Source: Deltaproteobacteria bacterium (lineage in GTDB: Bacteria > Myxococcota_A > Polyangia > GCA-2747355). From it: a DNA stretch of 38,632 bases. The stretch is taken from the NCBI GenBank assembly GCA_019314525.1, contig JAFCZD010000003.1, forward strand, positions 1 through 38,632, read 5' to 3'. The notes under the pieces were generated by a model that was given only the letters and a program-made list of their open reading frames with translations, had not been told where the DNA came from and ran no database searches. Below, piece by piece: positions 7,199-15,868 of the stretch. Made by a program: the position numbers and the translations under genes. The stretch's first letter is position 1, and every line of letters begins with the position of its first letter.

Positions 7199-10100
7199 GT
7201 GCCAGTCCAATCCCAAGCCCTTGAAGCCAACCTGCAGCGCACCGCCGTCGAGGTGGTGATCCCAGAAGAACACAAGCTGCTGCTGACGATCACCGAGCCG
7301 CTCTACGGTATCCAACAGGAGACCGAAAAGCTGCTCAATGAGATTAACCATACATTCATCGGCTGGACGCAGACCCTCGAGGACCTGCACTACCGCGCCA
7401 TGGGTGACTTCTTCCACTACAACGAGGCCGAGCGCGGGGCAGAGGGGCTCGCGATCTTCTGCCGCGTCTATCGGCGAGCCGCCCACGAAGCCACCCCTGA
7501 GGACCTGCGCGAAGTGGCGATCCGCTACTGGCTCTATTACTTGGACAAGATCATCAGCGAATCGGGCGAGAAGCTCGAACGCAACCTGCCGGCCGTGGGT
7601 CTCTCTGTTGCCTCTCTGGAGCAGATTTTCTGCGAGCAGCCTCTTGCGGGGATCACAGCCTCTCCGCGGCTACGCCGCCTGGCCAAGGCCTTGCGCACGG
7701 CTGGTGAGCCAGCCACCCCCCTGCTGGATCGCACCCTCGTGCTCTACAGCCGAGTGCTGGAATCAACTTACACGGGTTGGCTCGAACTGGATGACCCCCT
7801 GACGTGGTTCGAGGCGTGCGCGCCTGGGGCGCCTTTGCCCGATCCCATGCCACGTGCGCTTAAGCGCATCTCTCATGACAACCTGCGCGCATGTCTTCAC
7901 ACCCTCGGCGCTTGCGCTGCCACGTCTTTGGAAGAGCGCGCCCAGGAGCTTTTAGACCTACCCGAGAACGGGCAAATCGTGCGCAGCTATGTTGACGCTG
8001 CCACCTGCGTGCGCTCGGCTGAACACGAGGACTGGGAAAACCTGCTCTCACGTATCGGCTGGATGTCACGTGTGCTGGGCACCCCTGAGCTGGCTACCGT
8101 CCATGAGGCTGCTCTGCACGAAATCAGCCGCTCCTACACGGACGTCTTGCATGGTGGCGACCGCGAGCAACTCAAACATTTCGTCCGTGAGACCTTCGCA
8201 ACCCTCCGTAGGACCGAGTTCGAGCACCCTGAGCCGGTGCTCGATCTAATCAAGACCATCGGCACCGAGGTGATGAAGACTGGGGACGAGAACTGGATTG
8301 AGGCCATCATCGATGAGCTGGTGGACTTCGATTTTCAGTCCCCCCGCTTCTCAGGATTCACTGCTGACTGGCAGGTCAAGGTCAACCCTGCCCATCTGAA
8401 GAACATCCGCACTTACCTGGCGCTCGTCAAGGAGGCCCCTCCCCTCGCCCGCAAGCTCCTCGCGGCGTTGATCGTGCACCTCAAGATCGGCGGCATCTTC
8501 ATCGCCGACACCGACCTCTTCCAAAAAGACGTCTCAGAGCTGCTCAACAGCGACATCCGTTGGACCTACGACCTCATCAACCAACTCTGCAAACTCTTCC
8601 CGGTCTACTTCAACGACATCGGCGCCGAGGGCGAGCTGCGCGACACCTCCACACGCCTAGATGAGCTGAGGCAACGCAAAGACGCCCTCTGTCACTTCCT
8701 GCGCAAACAGTGCCACGTTGAGAGCAACCCACAGCTCATGGGGTTCATCGAAGCCGCCGTCTACTACTGGGCCACCACCGACAAGCGCCCTCTGGCGGGC
8801 CTCGTCCCACAATCCCTCTATGCCTCGCTCGACGCACACGACCCGCTCCATGAGGGCCTGCATCAGGTATTCTCTGGCCTCGCCACCCAAGAGGCCGAAG
8901 GCGGCGAGATCAACCCAACGCACATTCACGCGATCTTGCAGCTAGACCGCGAAACCTTGGGCCAGCGCATCGCAGACCTCTCGACGGAAGCAGACCCTAA
9001 AGAGATCGAGAAGGCAGAGCTCGTCGTCCGAACCCGACAGCTCATTGGCCGCAAATACGAGATCAACCACACCAACGTGATCGAACGCCTGCGCGAGTTT
9101 CATCATATTGACAGTCACCACGTCGACGCCTTGCAACGCGCCCTCGACCGCGGCCGCAACCGTGAGGCCTTGGCGCTCCTATTAGAAATCCTCGAGCGGC
9201 TGAAGAAGATCATCTTGAGCCCAGAGCCAACGCAAGCCATCGAAGATATCTACTACAAGCGGCACGTGGCTGTGGGCATCCCGAGCATGTACGGCCGCTA
9301 TCGCGAAGAGAAGTTCGAGGCCATGGGCCTGACCTTCCGTGTTCAATCTCTCGCTGACGTGCTCTTCGAGCGCATGATCGCCAGCCAGAACCTCGGCTAC
9401 ATCACCAAGAGCACGTTGCACAAGGTCGCAGTGTGGATGCGCATGCTGCTCCGCGCCCTGCGCATCGAGGGCTACCGCGGTCGTGGGTTGGAGATCCGCA
9501 TCTGGATGCTCGAGCAAGCGCTCCAATCGCGCGGCCTGATCACCGTCGACCAGTACATCAACATCTTCCAGCTGCTCTCCAACAGCATCCGGGCCGTGGT
9601 TCGTAACCGCTTCCTTGACACCTATGAGCCCCTCCTCGGCAGCCTGGTGGAGCGCATGGCCAAGAACGGCAAGCTGCCAAACCTCACGGCCGCGAACATT
9701 CCAGGATCGCCCGAAGGAGAAGACGCCAAAGCATCTGTCTTGCGCTATGGCGAGGCCTTCCTGCGCGACCTGATGGCCCAGACCTTTGGCCTGCAGCGCC
9801 TCGACAACCTTGTGGGCACCATCATCCAGACCCTCAGCGAAGAGCGGGAAAAGCTCGACGTCGACACCCTCAACCTCTTGATGACCTACGACGTTGACGG
9901 CTGCTTCGTTGGCATCGAGGAGGAGGGAGGGGCCTACAACGGCCACATCTATGTCGGCAACAAAGGCTTCATGCTCAAGCGGCTGGCACGCTACGGCTTT
10001 CCCGTTCCCCGCGGGTTCATCCTCACCACAGAAGTCTTTCGCTGTCGGCGCGCCATCGAAGCCTACAAAGAGCTACGCACAGAGCACGTCAACCGCATCG

Positions 10101-11419
10101 TGAAGAAGATCGGGCGCCTCGAGCGCCTCACGGGCGCCCGCTACGCCGACCCATCGAATCCGCTGCTGCTCTCTGTGCGCTCGGGCGCAGCCATCAGCAT
10201 GCCTGGCATGCTCGACAGCTTCCTCAACGTGGGAATGAACGTGGAGATCACCGAGGGCTTCGCGCAGAAGAGCGGCGCTCATTGGGCCGCCTGGGACGCC
10301 TACCGCCGCTTCTTGCAGTTTTGGGGCATGAGCTTTGGCATCAACCGTGACCAATTCGACCACCTGATGCAGGAAGCCAAAGTGACCTTCTCGGTGGAGA
10401 AGAAGTCGCAGCTCGTCCCCGATCAGATGCGCGCTCTGGCCATGCGCTACCGTCAACTGGTCCAAGACCACCGCGTCAAGATCATCGACGACCCTTGGGA
10501 GCAGCTCCACCGCTGCATTGACCTCGTGCTCGACTCTTGGAACTCAGAAAAGGCGCGTGTGTACCGTCGCGCGCTGCAGATCGCAGAGGAGTGGGGCACC
10601 GCGGTGATCGTGCAGCAGATGGTCTACGGCAACCTGAACAACAAATCTGGCACGGGCGTGGTGCTCACGAGACACCCCTGGCACGTCGCTGAAGAGGTTG
10701 AGCTTTACGGGGACTTCGTGCTCCAAGGTCAAGGGGACGACGTGGTCAGTGGGCTGGTGCAGACCTACCCGATCTCCGAGGAGCAGCGACTCAAAGAGGA
10801 GCACGCCAGCTCGATCTCCTTTGAAAAGGATTTCCCAGATCTCTACGAGGCCCTCGCCGTACGAGCCCGTTCGCTGATCCGCGAGGTGGGCATGATGCAC
10901 CAGGAGATCGAGTTCACCTTCGAGAACGACCAACCCGAGGGGCTCTACGTGCTCCAATCACGCGACATCGTGCTCTCAGAGACAACCTCCGTCGCGACCT
11001 TCGTGCCCTGCGAAGCCCTCGACGCCGCCAAAGCAGCCCAAGGTATCGGTGTGGGCGGGGGGGCGATCTCGGGTCGCGTCGCCTACACTAACGCCGACAT
11101 CGCGACCCTGCGCCGAAGCCACAAAGACGACAAGATCATCCTCATCCGCCCTGACACCGTCCCAGACGATATCCACCTCGTGCTCCAAGCCAACGGGCTA
11201 CTGACGTGCATCGGCGGCGCCACCAGCCACGCAGCGGTAGCGTCACAGCGCATCGGCGTCTCCTGCGTGGTGGGCTGCCGTGCCCTCGATGTCGATGAGA
11301 GCCAGGGATCGTCAACCATCGGCGGGCACATCGTCCGCCCTGGGGACTTCATCTCCATCAACGGGCAAGACGGCTCGGTCTACCTTGGCGAGCACGAGAT
11401 CGTGACCGTGCGCACGTAG
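7199..11419 (+). CDS. Giant PPDK-like PEP/pyruvate-dikinase-family protein lacking the C-terminal barrel
   Basis: 1406 residues from GTG 7199, with GGAGGAG at 7189-7195. About residues 1-880 are a mostly helical region with no recognised domain. The PPDK-type nucleotide-binding region starts near residue 915 (VGNKGFMLKRLARYGFPVP), includes SVRSGAAISMPGMLDSFLN (about 990), GTGVVLTRHPW (about 1155), VLQGQGDDVVSG (about 1180) and IEFTFE (about 1240). The swivelling phosphohistidine domain follows, with GGATSHAA containing the expected catalytic His1344. The protein stops about 60 residues later, so the pyruvate/PEP TIM barrel of true PPDK is absent. ATP-driven autophosphorylation looks possible, but the acceptor must differ from pyruvate or bind elsewhere, perhaps the N-terminal region. 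Not likely to be a normal PPDK. Confidence 0.88.
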   Translation: MPVQSQALEANLQRTAVEVVIPEEHKLLLTITEPLYGIQQETEKLLNEINHTFIGWTQTLEDLHYRAMGDFFHYNEAERGAEGLAIFCRVYRRAAHEATPEDLREVAIRYWLYYLDKIISESGEKLERNLPAVGLSVASLEQIFCEQPLAGITASPRLRRLAKALRTAGEPATPLLDRTLVLYSRVLESTYTGWLELDDPLTWFEACAPGAPLPDPMPRALKRISHDNLRACLHTLGACAATSLEERAQELLDLPENGQIVRSYVDAATCVRSAEHEDWENLLSRIGWMSRVLGTPELATVHEAALHEISRSYTDVLHGGDREQLKHFVRETFATLRRTEFEHPEPVLDLIKTIGTEVMKTGDENWIEAIIDELVDFDFQSPRFSGFTADWQVKVNPAHLKNIRTYLALVKEAPPLARKLLAALIVHLKIGGIFIADTDLFQKDVSELLNSDIRWTYDLINQLCKLFPVYFNDIGAEGELRDTSTRLDELRQRKDALCHFLRKQCHVESNPQLMGFIEAAVYYWATTDKRPLAGLVPQSLYASLDAHDPLHEGLHQVFSGLATQEAEGGEINPTHIHAILQLDRETLGQRIADLSTEADPKEIEKAELVVRTRQLIGRKYEINHTNVIERLREFHHIDSHHVDALQRALDRGRNREALALLLEILERLKKIILSPEPTQAIEDIYYKRHVAVGIPSMYGRYREEKFEAMGLTFRVQSLADVLFERMIASQNLGYITKSTLHKVAVWMRMLLRALRIEGYRGRGLEIRIWMLEQALQSRGLITVDQYINIFQLLSNSIRAVVRNRFLDTYEPLLGSLVERMAKNGKLPNLTAANIPGSPEGEDAKASVLRYGEAFLRDLMAQTFGLQRLDNLVGTIIQTLSEEREKLDVDTLNLLMTYDVDGCFVGIEEEGGAYNGHIYVGNKGFMLKRLARYGFPVPRGFILTTEVFRCRRAIEAYKELRTEHVNRIVKKIGRLERLTGARYADPSNPLLLSVRSGAAISMPGMLDSFLNVGMNVEITEGFAQKSGAHWAAWDAYRRFLQFWGMSFGINRDQFDHLMQEAKVTFSVEKKSQLVPDQMRALAMRYRQLVQDHRVKIIDDPWEQLHRCIDLVLDSWNSEKARVYRRALQIAEEWGTAVIVQQMVYGNLNNKSGTGVVLTRHPWHVAEEVELYGDFVLQGQGDDVVSGLVQTYPISEEQRLKEEHASSISFEKDFPDLYEALAVRARSLIREVGMMHQEIEFTFENDQPEGLYVLQSRDIVLSETTSVATFVPCEALDAAKAAQGIGVGGGAISGRVAYTNADIATLRRSHKDDKIILIRPDTVPDDIHLVLQANGLLTCIGGATSHAAVASQRIGVSCVVGCRALDVDESQGSSTIGGHIVRPGDFISINGQDGSVYLGEHEIVTVRT

Positions 11420-11502
11420 ATGACGTCGGTGAACGTCTAGCTTTCTTCTCTACACCCCACATCCCTCCACTGTCCACGACGCTCATCTTTCCGGGATTGG
11501 CG

Positions 11503-11538
11503 TTTGAAAAGCCAGCCATCCCGGACGTACATGGTCAG
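11503..11538 (+). promoter_or_regulatory. Shared bipartite element, copy A
   Basis: TTTGAAAAG at 11503-11511, seven variable bases, then TCCCGGACGTACATGGTCAG at 11519-11538. The same arrangement with the same spacing occurs at 28681-28716. It ends 34 bases before the ATG of the locus A operon. TTGAAA at 11504-11509 could be a -35 box, with TACATG at 11528-11533 as a weak -10 (18-base spacing); the extra conservation suggests an activator site or alternative-sigma promoter. Role is inferred. Confidence 0.7.
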
Positions 11539-11553
11539 ACATCAACTGACATG
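11530..11553. promoter_or_regulatory. Imperfect inverted repeat at the end of element A
   Basis: CATGGTCAG (11530-11538), seven bases, CTGACATG (11546-11553). The arms are reverse complements apart from one extra G. It overlaps the right part of the shared element and could be an operator half-site pair. Copy B at 28.7 kb has no such right arm. Confidence 0.35.
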
Positions 11554-11572
11554 CGTGATGAGGAGCTGATCC

Positions 11573-12304
11573 ATGAGCACTGACCCTCACTCCCTCGCGG
11601 CCGAGCGGGCGCCGCTGGAGCGCGCGCGTTTCTCCTCGAAGCTCGACATCCTCCTTGGCCTGGCCGCTGAGGGGCTGCTGATGGCAGGCGCGGTTGCGGC
11701 CGCGCTAGCCTTGCGCGGCCGTTTTTCGATGAGCCTCTTCGCCTCACTCCTAGCCTTCGGGATCACACTCTTTTTTGAGACGCTCCTGATGATGTGGTTC
11801 ATCAGGAGCGTGGCGCCCATGCGCGGCGGCGTCTTCGCTCCGGGAAGCTCAACAAGGATCGCGTGGAACCTCATCGGCTTCCTCGATACAAACCTCGGGT
11901 GGTGTGGACAAGGAGGGCTCATGCCCGTTCCCCTGCGAAAACTCTACTACCGCGCCCGAGGTTGCTCCATCGGCGCCGGGTTGGTGATCATTGGCGGGAG
12001 ACTGGGCGACCCGTATCTAGTAACCATCGGACGGGAAGCAATGATTGGTGACGGCGCGCTCGTGATCGGCCACGCCCTGACGGCCAATGATACGCTCGTC
12101 CTTGGGCGAGTGAGGATTGGCCAAGGGGCAGTCGTCGGCGCGCGCTCGCTGGTGATGCCTGGGGTCGAGGTGGGTGCTGGCGCGATGATCAACGCCGGCT
12201 CTGTGGTCGCAATGAACACCCATATTGGTGCAGGCGAAGTCTGGTCAGGCAACCCAGCGCGCTGTGTGCGCACATCAGGTGGAGAGGTCGTCGAAGCGAT
12301 ATGA
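11573..12304 (+). CDS. Membrane-anchored left-handed beta-helix (hexapeptide) acyltransferase-like protein
   Basis: 243 residues, ATG 11573 with AGGAG at 11561-11565. Two hydrophobic helices (about 25-47 and 50-78) precede hexapeptide repeats (about 125-225: IGREAMIGDGALVIG, VRIGQGAVVGARSLVMPGVEVGAGAMI). The repeat part resembles the C-terminal domain of Pls/PosA-like proteins attached to nonribosomal peptide synthetase systems. That fits its place directly before an acyl-AMP ligase and an ACP. It may act on an ACP-bound acyl or aminoacyl chain at the inner membrane, but the active His is not certain. The stop overlaps the ligase start as ATGA, so translation is coupled. Confidence 0.78.
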   Translation: MSTDPHSLAAERAPLERARFSSKLDILLGLAAEGLLMAGAVAAALALRGRFSMSLFASLLAFGITLFFETLLMMWFIRSVAPMRGGVFAPGSSTRIAWNLIGFLDTNLGWCGQGGLMPVPLRKLYYRARGCSIGAGLVIIGGRLGDPYLVTIGREAMIGDGALVIGHALTANDTLVLGRVRIGQGAVVGARSLVMPGVEVGAGAMINAGSVVAMNTHIGAGEVWSGNPARCVRTSGGEVVEAI

Positions 12305-14049
12305 CGCAGGACCTCAACCCGATGTTCAAGACTATCGACGAGACAGTAGAACGTTGGGCAGAACGTGAACCTGGACGCATCTTCGCGCACTTCTGGGCCA
12401 AGGATGGTTCGGTCAGCTCCCTCACCTACGGACACCTCCTCGAGCGCAGTCAGCGCTTCGCGGCCCTGCTCGCGGCCCACGGGGTGCGTGCTGGTGAAGT
12501 GGTAGTGCTGATCCAAGAGCAAGACGCCGATCTTGTCGCGTCCTTCGTGGGGGCGATCCTTCATGGCGCGTACCCATCGATCTTTGCCTTCCCCTCACCG
12601 AAAATCTCGCGAGAGATCTACCTCAACACCCTTGATCAACTCCTGCAGCACAGCGCCGCCCGGGCTGTGATCGCCAGTGCGCGCTTCACCACGGCGCTTG
12701 AGAGCCTAGACACGTGGCGAGAGGGGGTAGCCCTGCTCCCAGTGAGCGCTGCCAAGGCTCACGTTACACGGTCGCTGACACCACGGAACGGCGCGGACGA
12801 GATTGCGTTCTTGCAGCACTCTTCCGGCACCACAGGCTTGAAAAAGGGCGTGGCCCTCAGCCACCGCGCGGTAATCACCCAGCTCTCACACTTGACGGAG
12901 GCCCTCCACCTCTCAACACACGACCACATCATTTCATGGCTGCCGCTCTATCATGACATGGGGCTCATTGCGTGCTTCCTGCTGCCACTATGCAGCGGCG
13001 TGCCCGTGACTATGATCGATCCCTTCGATTGGGCGCGAGATCCCGCGTTGCTCTTCGACGCTATCCACGCGCACCGTGGGTCACTCTGCTGGCTGCCAAA
13101 CTTCGCCTACAACTTCCTCGCGACCCGCGCGCGAGAGCGACCTGGCGCGTGCTTCGACCTGTCCACCATGCGCGCCTTCATCAACTGCGCCGAGCCCATC
13201 AGCGCACGCAGCCACGAGACCTTCCGCGCACGCTTCGAAGGAGCCTGTGGGCTGCGCCCAGAGGCGCTGTGTAGCAGCTACGCCATGGCGGAGAACACCT
13301 TCGCCGTGACCCAAGGCGGCATCTCATCTGCGCTGCGGGTAGAACGCCTCGACGAAGACGTCTTCCAACGCGAACACACAGCCCGTCTCGCCACGGCGAC
13401 GACCACGCGCGTCAAAGAGGTTGTCTCGTCGGGTGAACTGCTACAAGGAAATCGGGTGCGCATCGTCAACGCAGGCCAGCCCCTGCAAGAGCGGCGCGTC
13501 GGGGAAATCGTCATTCACAGCGACAGCCTCTTCGGCGGCTATTTCAACCGAGAAGACCTCACGCACGCGGTCCTCGACGACGCGGGATGGTATTTCAGCG
13601 GTGACCTCGGCTACCTGGCAGGAGGGCAACTCTTCGTCACGGGGCGCCGCAAGGATCTGATCATCGTTGCCGGAAAGAATATCTATCCAGGGGACATCGA
13701 GGAGGTCGTCTCCTCAGTGCAAGGCGTCGTGCCCGGCCGGGTCGTCGCGTTTGGCGTACCAGACGACGAGAAAGGCACCGAGCAGGTGGTGGTGGTGGCT
13801 GAAACACGACAGGCGCTAACCACAACAGAGGCGGGCTCTCTGCGTCTGGCCATCTCCTCTGCCATACGCCAGGACCTCGATTGCGTCGCCAAGGATGTAC
13901 AACTGCGCCCTCACCTCTCGCTGCTCAAATCGTCGTCAGGAAAGATCGCCCGCGACGCCAACCGGGCTTGCTACCTCAAAGGCCTGTCGGGGCCAAAACC
14001 ACGCAGCCCACAGCACGCTGAAGGAGACACAGATGTTCGCGCTCTTTAG
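12301..14049 (+). CDS. Fatty acyl-AMP ligase / acyl-ACP synthetase
   Basis: 582 residues of the ANL adenylating superfamily. Core motifs: LQHSSGTTGLKKGV (P-loop, about 173-186), SWLPLYHDMGLI (about 208-219, typical of fatty acyl-AMP ligases), GWYFSGDLGYL (about 425), TGRRKDLIIVAGKNIYPGDIEE (hinge, about 441-462, given in parts), and a C-terminal LKSSSGKIARD with the catalytic Lys. It should activate a fatty acid with ATP to an acyl-adenylate. The ACP gene overlapping its 3' end by 17 bases makes ACP the likely acceptor rather than CoA. The FAAL-specific insertion cannot be confirmed by eye, so an acyl-CoA ligase remains possible. Coupled to the gene before it (ATGA). Confidence 0.88.
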   Translation: MTQDLNPMFKTIDETVERWAEREPGRIFAHFWAKDGSVSSLTYGHLLERSQRFAALLAAHGVRAGEVVVLIQEQDADLVASFVGAILHGAYPSIFAFPSPKISREIYLNTLDQLLQHSAARAVIASARFTTALESLDTWREGVALLPVSAAKAHVTRSLTPRNGADEIAFLQHSSGTTGLKKGVALSHRAVITQLSHLTEALHLSTHDHIISWLPLYHDMGLIACFLLPLCSGVPVTMIDPFDWARDPALLFDAIHAHRGSLCWLPNFAYNFLATRARERPGACFDLSTMRAFINCAEPISARSHETFRARFEGACGLRPEALCSSYAMAENTFAVTQGGISSALRVERLDEDVFQREHTARLATATTTRVKEVVSSGELLQGNRVRIVNAGQPLQERRVGEIVIHSDSLFGGYFNREDLTHAVLDDAGWYFSGDLGYLAGGQLFVTGRRKDLIIVAGKNIYPGDIEEVVSSVQGVVPGRVVAFGVPDDEKGTEQVVVVAETRQALTTTEAGSLRLAISSAIRQDLDCVAKDVQLRPHLSLLKSSSGKIARDANRACYLKGLSGPKPRSPQHAEGDTDVRAL

Positions 14050-14347
14050 ACGCAAGAGAACAGTGGCGAACACTGAGCCGCTCGATCGTGAGCAGGTCTC
14101 CACCGAGTTAGAACGACAGATCGGGAGTTGGTCCGCCGTCGCGCAGGAGCTGCCACTCCAAGGGAGCACACCGCTCTTTTCAGCGGGGCTGCTCGACTCA
14201 CTCCAATTTCTCGACCTGGTGCTCTTCGTCGAGAGGCGCTTCTCCGTAGAGCTTGGCCACGTCGCTGAGCCCACACCCGAGAAACTGGACACAGTGGACA
14301 AAATCGTTGAGCTGATCTTGTCCGCTTCGACGAGGTCGAGGCCATGA
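14033..14347 (+). CDS. Acyl carrier protein
   Basis: 104 residues, ATG 14033 with AAGGAG at 14021-14026; overlaps the end of the ligase gene by 17 bases. The phosphopantetheine site is GLLDSLQFLDLV with Ser56. Residues 20-95 form the usual four-helix ACP; the N-terminus has a basic patch (FRRKR, residues 5-9), which could contact membrane. It is a free-standing carrier rather than part of a synthase. It should receive the acyl chain from the adjacent ligase and is the obvious donor partner for the FeeM-like synthase at 33.3 kb; that pairing is inference. Confidence 0.9.
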   Translation: MFALFRRKRTVANTEPLDREQVSTELERQIGSWSAVAQELPLQGSTPLFSAGLLDSLQFLDLVLFVERRFSVELGHVAEPTPEKLDTVDKIVELILSASTRSRP

Positions 14348-14359
14348 TAGTGTAGAAGC

Positions 14360-15856
14360 GTGACGCGCCTTTTCCCAACAATGCTCCTTTGCTCTTTGGC
14401 TCTGTCGGCCTGCGTCAGGACCATCGAAATCGGTTGTGATGCAGGCGCCGCCACGGAGCAGCAGGTCGGTGATGGTTCATCACCCTTCGATGGCCTACCA
14501 GACACACAGGACCTGGCGACAACCATGGACGCCCTAGGCATGCCCCCCACGACAGTCTGGGCACGCTCCTTCGGCGAACGCAGTAACGACACCGTCCGTG
14601 GCATCGCCGTCGATCAGCGGGACGACACAGTCTTTGTCACTGGAGACTTCGAGGGCGGGGCAGACTTTGGTGGTGGCCGCATCTCCAGCAATGGAAGAGA
14701 TGTTTTCATCGCGAGCTACACCAGCGCTGGGGAGCACCGCTGGGCCAAGGGCTTCGGCGCCGCAAACACGCTCTTTCGTGATAGTGGCGCGGCCGTGGCT
14801 GTGGGCCCCACAGGGGACATCTTTGTCACAGGCCAAGTCGGTGAGGGCCCTGTGGACTTCGGCGGTGGAGCGTTGGAAGCAGGCACTGAAGATGTCTTCG
14901 TCGCCCGATTTTCAGGGCTCGGGGAACATCGTTGGTCACGGCGCTGGACCGACACCTATGGGGGGTTTGGAAACTACGGCACCACCATCGCCCTCGACAA
15001 CGCTAACACCATCTGCGTGGGCGGAGGTTATAGTGGGTCCATCAATTTTGGGGACGGTGAGCTAGAGTTCATCGGGGACTTCAACCCCTTCGTGCTCCTG
15101 CTCGATCCCGCTGGCAATACCCGTTGGTCGCGCGGGGCCACACGCAACAGCGGTGACTTCAGCTCAGGGGGGCAGGCCACCATCTCTGCTGACGGTCAAG
15201 TGTATCTCGCCGGAGACTTCACCAATCGCGTCTCCTTCGGTGGCGAAATGCTCGAGGGCAAGGGGAGTTTTGATAGCTACCTCGCGCAATTTGACCCTGT
15301 AGGTGACCACAGCTGGCTCGGCGGCATCCAGAGCGACTCGGCAGATTCCCTCCACGCGTTGATAGCCGACGCCAGCGGAAACATCACTGTGCTCATCACC
15401 TTCGAAGGGACGATGACCCTCGACGGGCAGGTGCTCTTTGCCGAAAACACCTCGGCGCTCCTCGTCAGCTTCAGCCCCAACGGTGACGTGCGCTGGGCAA
15501 CACCCTTCAGAGGCGCGGGCAATGTCTACGCCGGAGCCCTGGCGCACGACACTGCGGGGAACCTCTACATGGGGGGCGCGTTTACCAACACTCTGGATTT
15601 TGGCGATGGTCCCCACGCCGCCCCAGGCACCAACGCCTTCATCGTCAGCCTCACACCTACCGCCGCCCTGCGCTGGTCAACGAGCTTTGGGAGCTCGAAC
15701 GATGTTGGTCACACCACATGGATCAGGGCGCTGGCGGTGGGGGCCTATGGCGCGGTCTACGCCGGGGGGAGCTTCAGGACGACCATGGAATTGGACACAA
15801 CCACCCTCCAGAGCAACGGCGCCACCGATGGCTTCATCGTGGCGTTCGTGCCGTGA
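14360..15856 (+). CDS. Beta-propeller (SBBP-like) repeat lipoprotein, copy 1
   Basis: 498 residues from GTG 14360. A short signal peptide ends in lipobox LSAC (Cys18). After a low-complexity linker, seven units follow, each with a core like HRWAKGF or VRWATPF, then a VAVGPTGDIFVTG-type strand and a VDFGGG-type turn. Seven units suggest a seven-bladed beta-propeller on the cell surface or in the periplasm; such proteins are common in Myxococcota-like genomes and usually have no known ligand. It is 13 bases after the ACP gene. The gene next door is a close paralogue of the same architecture, so this is a tandem duplication. Confidence 0.85.
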   Translation: MTRLFPTMLLCSLALSACVRTIEIGCDAGAATEQQVGDGSSPFDGLPDTQDLATTMDALGMPPTTVWARSFGERSNDTVRGIAVDQRDDTVFVTGDFEGGADFGGGRISSNGRDVFIASYTSAGEHRWAKGFGAANTLFRDSGAAVAVGPTGDIFVTGQVGEGPVDFGGGALEAGTEDVFVARFSGLGEHRWSRRWTDTYGGFGNYGTTIALDNANTICVGGGYSGSINFGDGELEFIGDFNPFVLLLDPAGNTRWSRGATRNSGDFSSGGQATISADGQVYLAGDFTNRVSFGGEMLEGKGSFDSYLAQFDPVGDHSWLGGIQSDSADSLHALIADASGNITVLITFEGTMTLDGQVLFAENTSALLVSFSPNGDVRWATPFRGAGNVYAGALAHDTAGNLYMGGAFTNTLDFGDGPHAAPGTNAFIVSLTPTAALRWSTSFGSSNDVGHTTWIRALAVGAYGAVYAGGSFRTTMELDTTTLQSNGATDGFIVAFVP

Positions 15857-15868
15857 TAGTGTAGAGGT

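Noticed and set aside
9182-9946. Long minus-strand open frame (254 codons)
   Set aside because: It is antisense to the well-supported PPDK-like gene and shows no domain; typical shadow in GC-rich DNA.
11427-11450. Hairpin GACGT / ACGTC after the dikinase gene as a terminator
   Set aside because: Only a five-base stem with no run of T directly after it; too weak to call.
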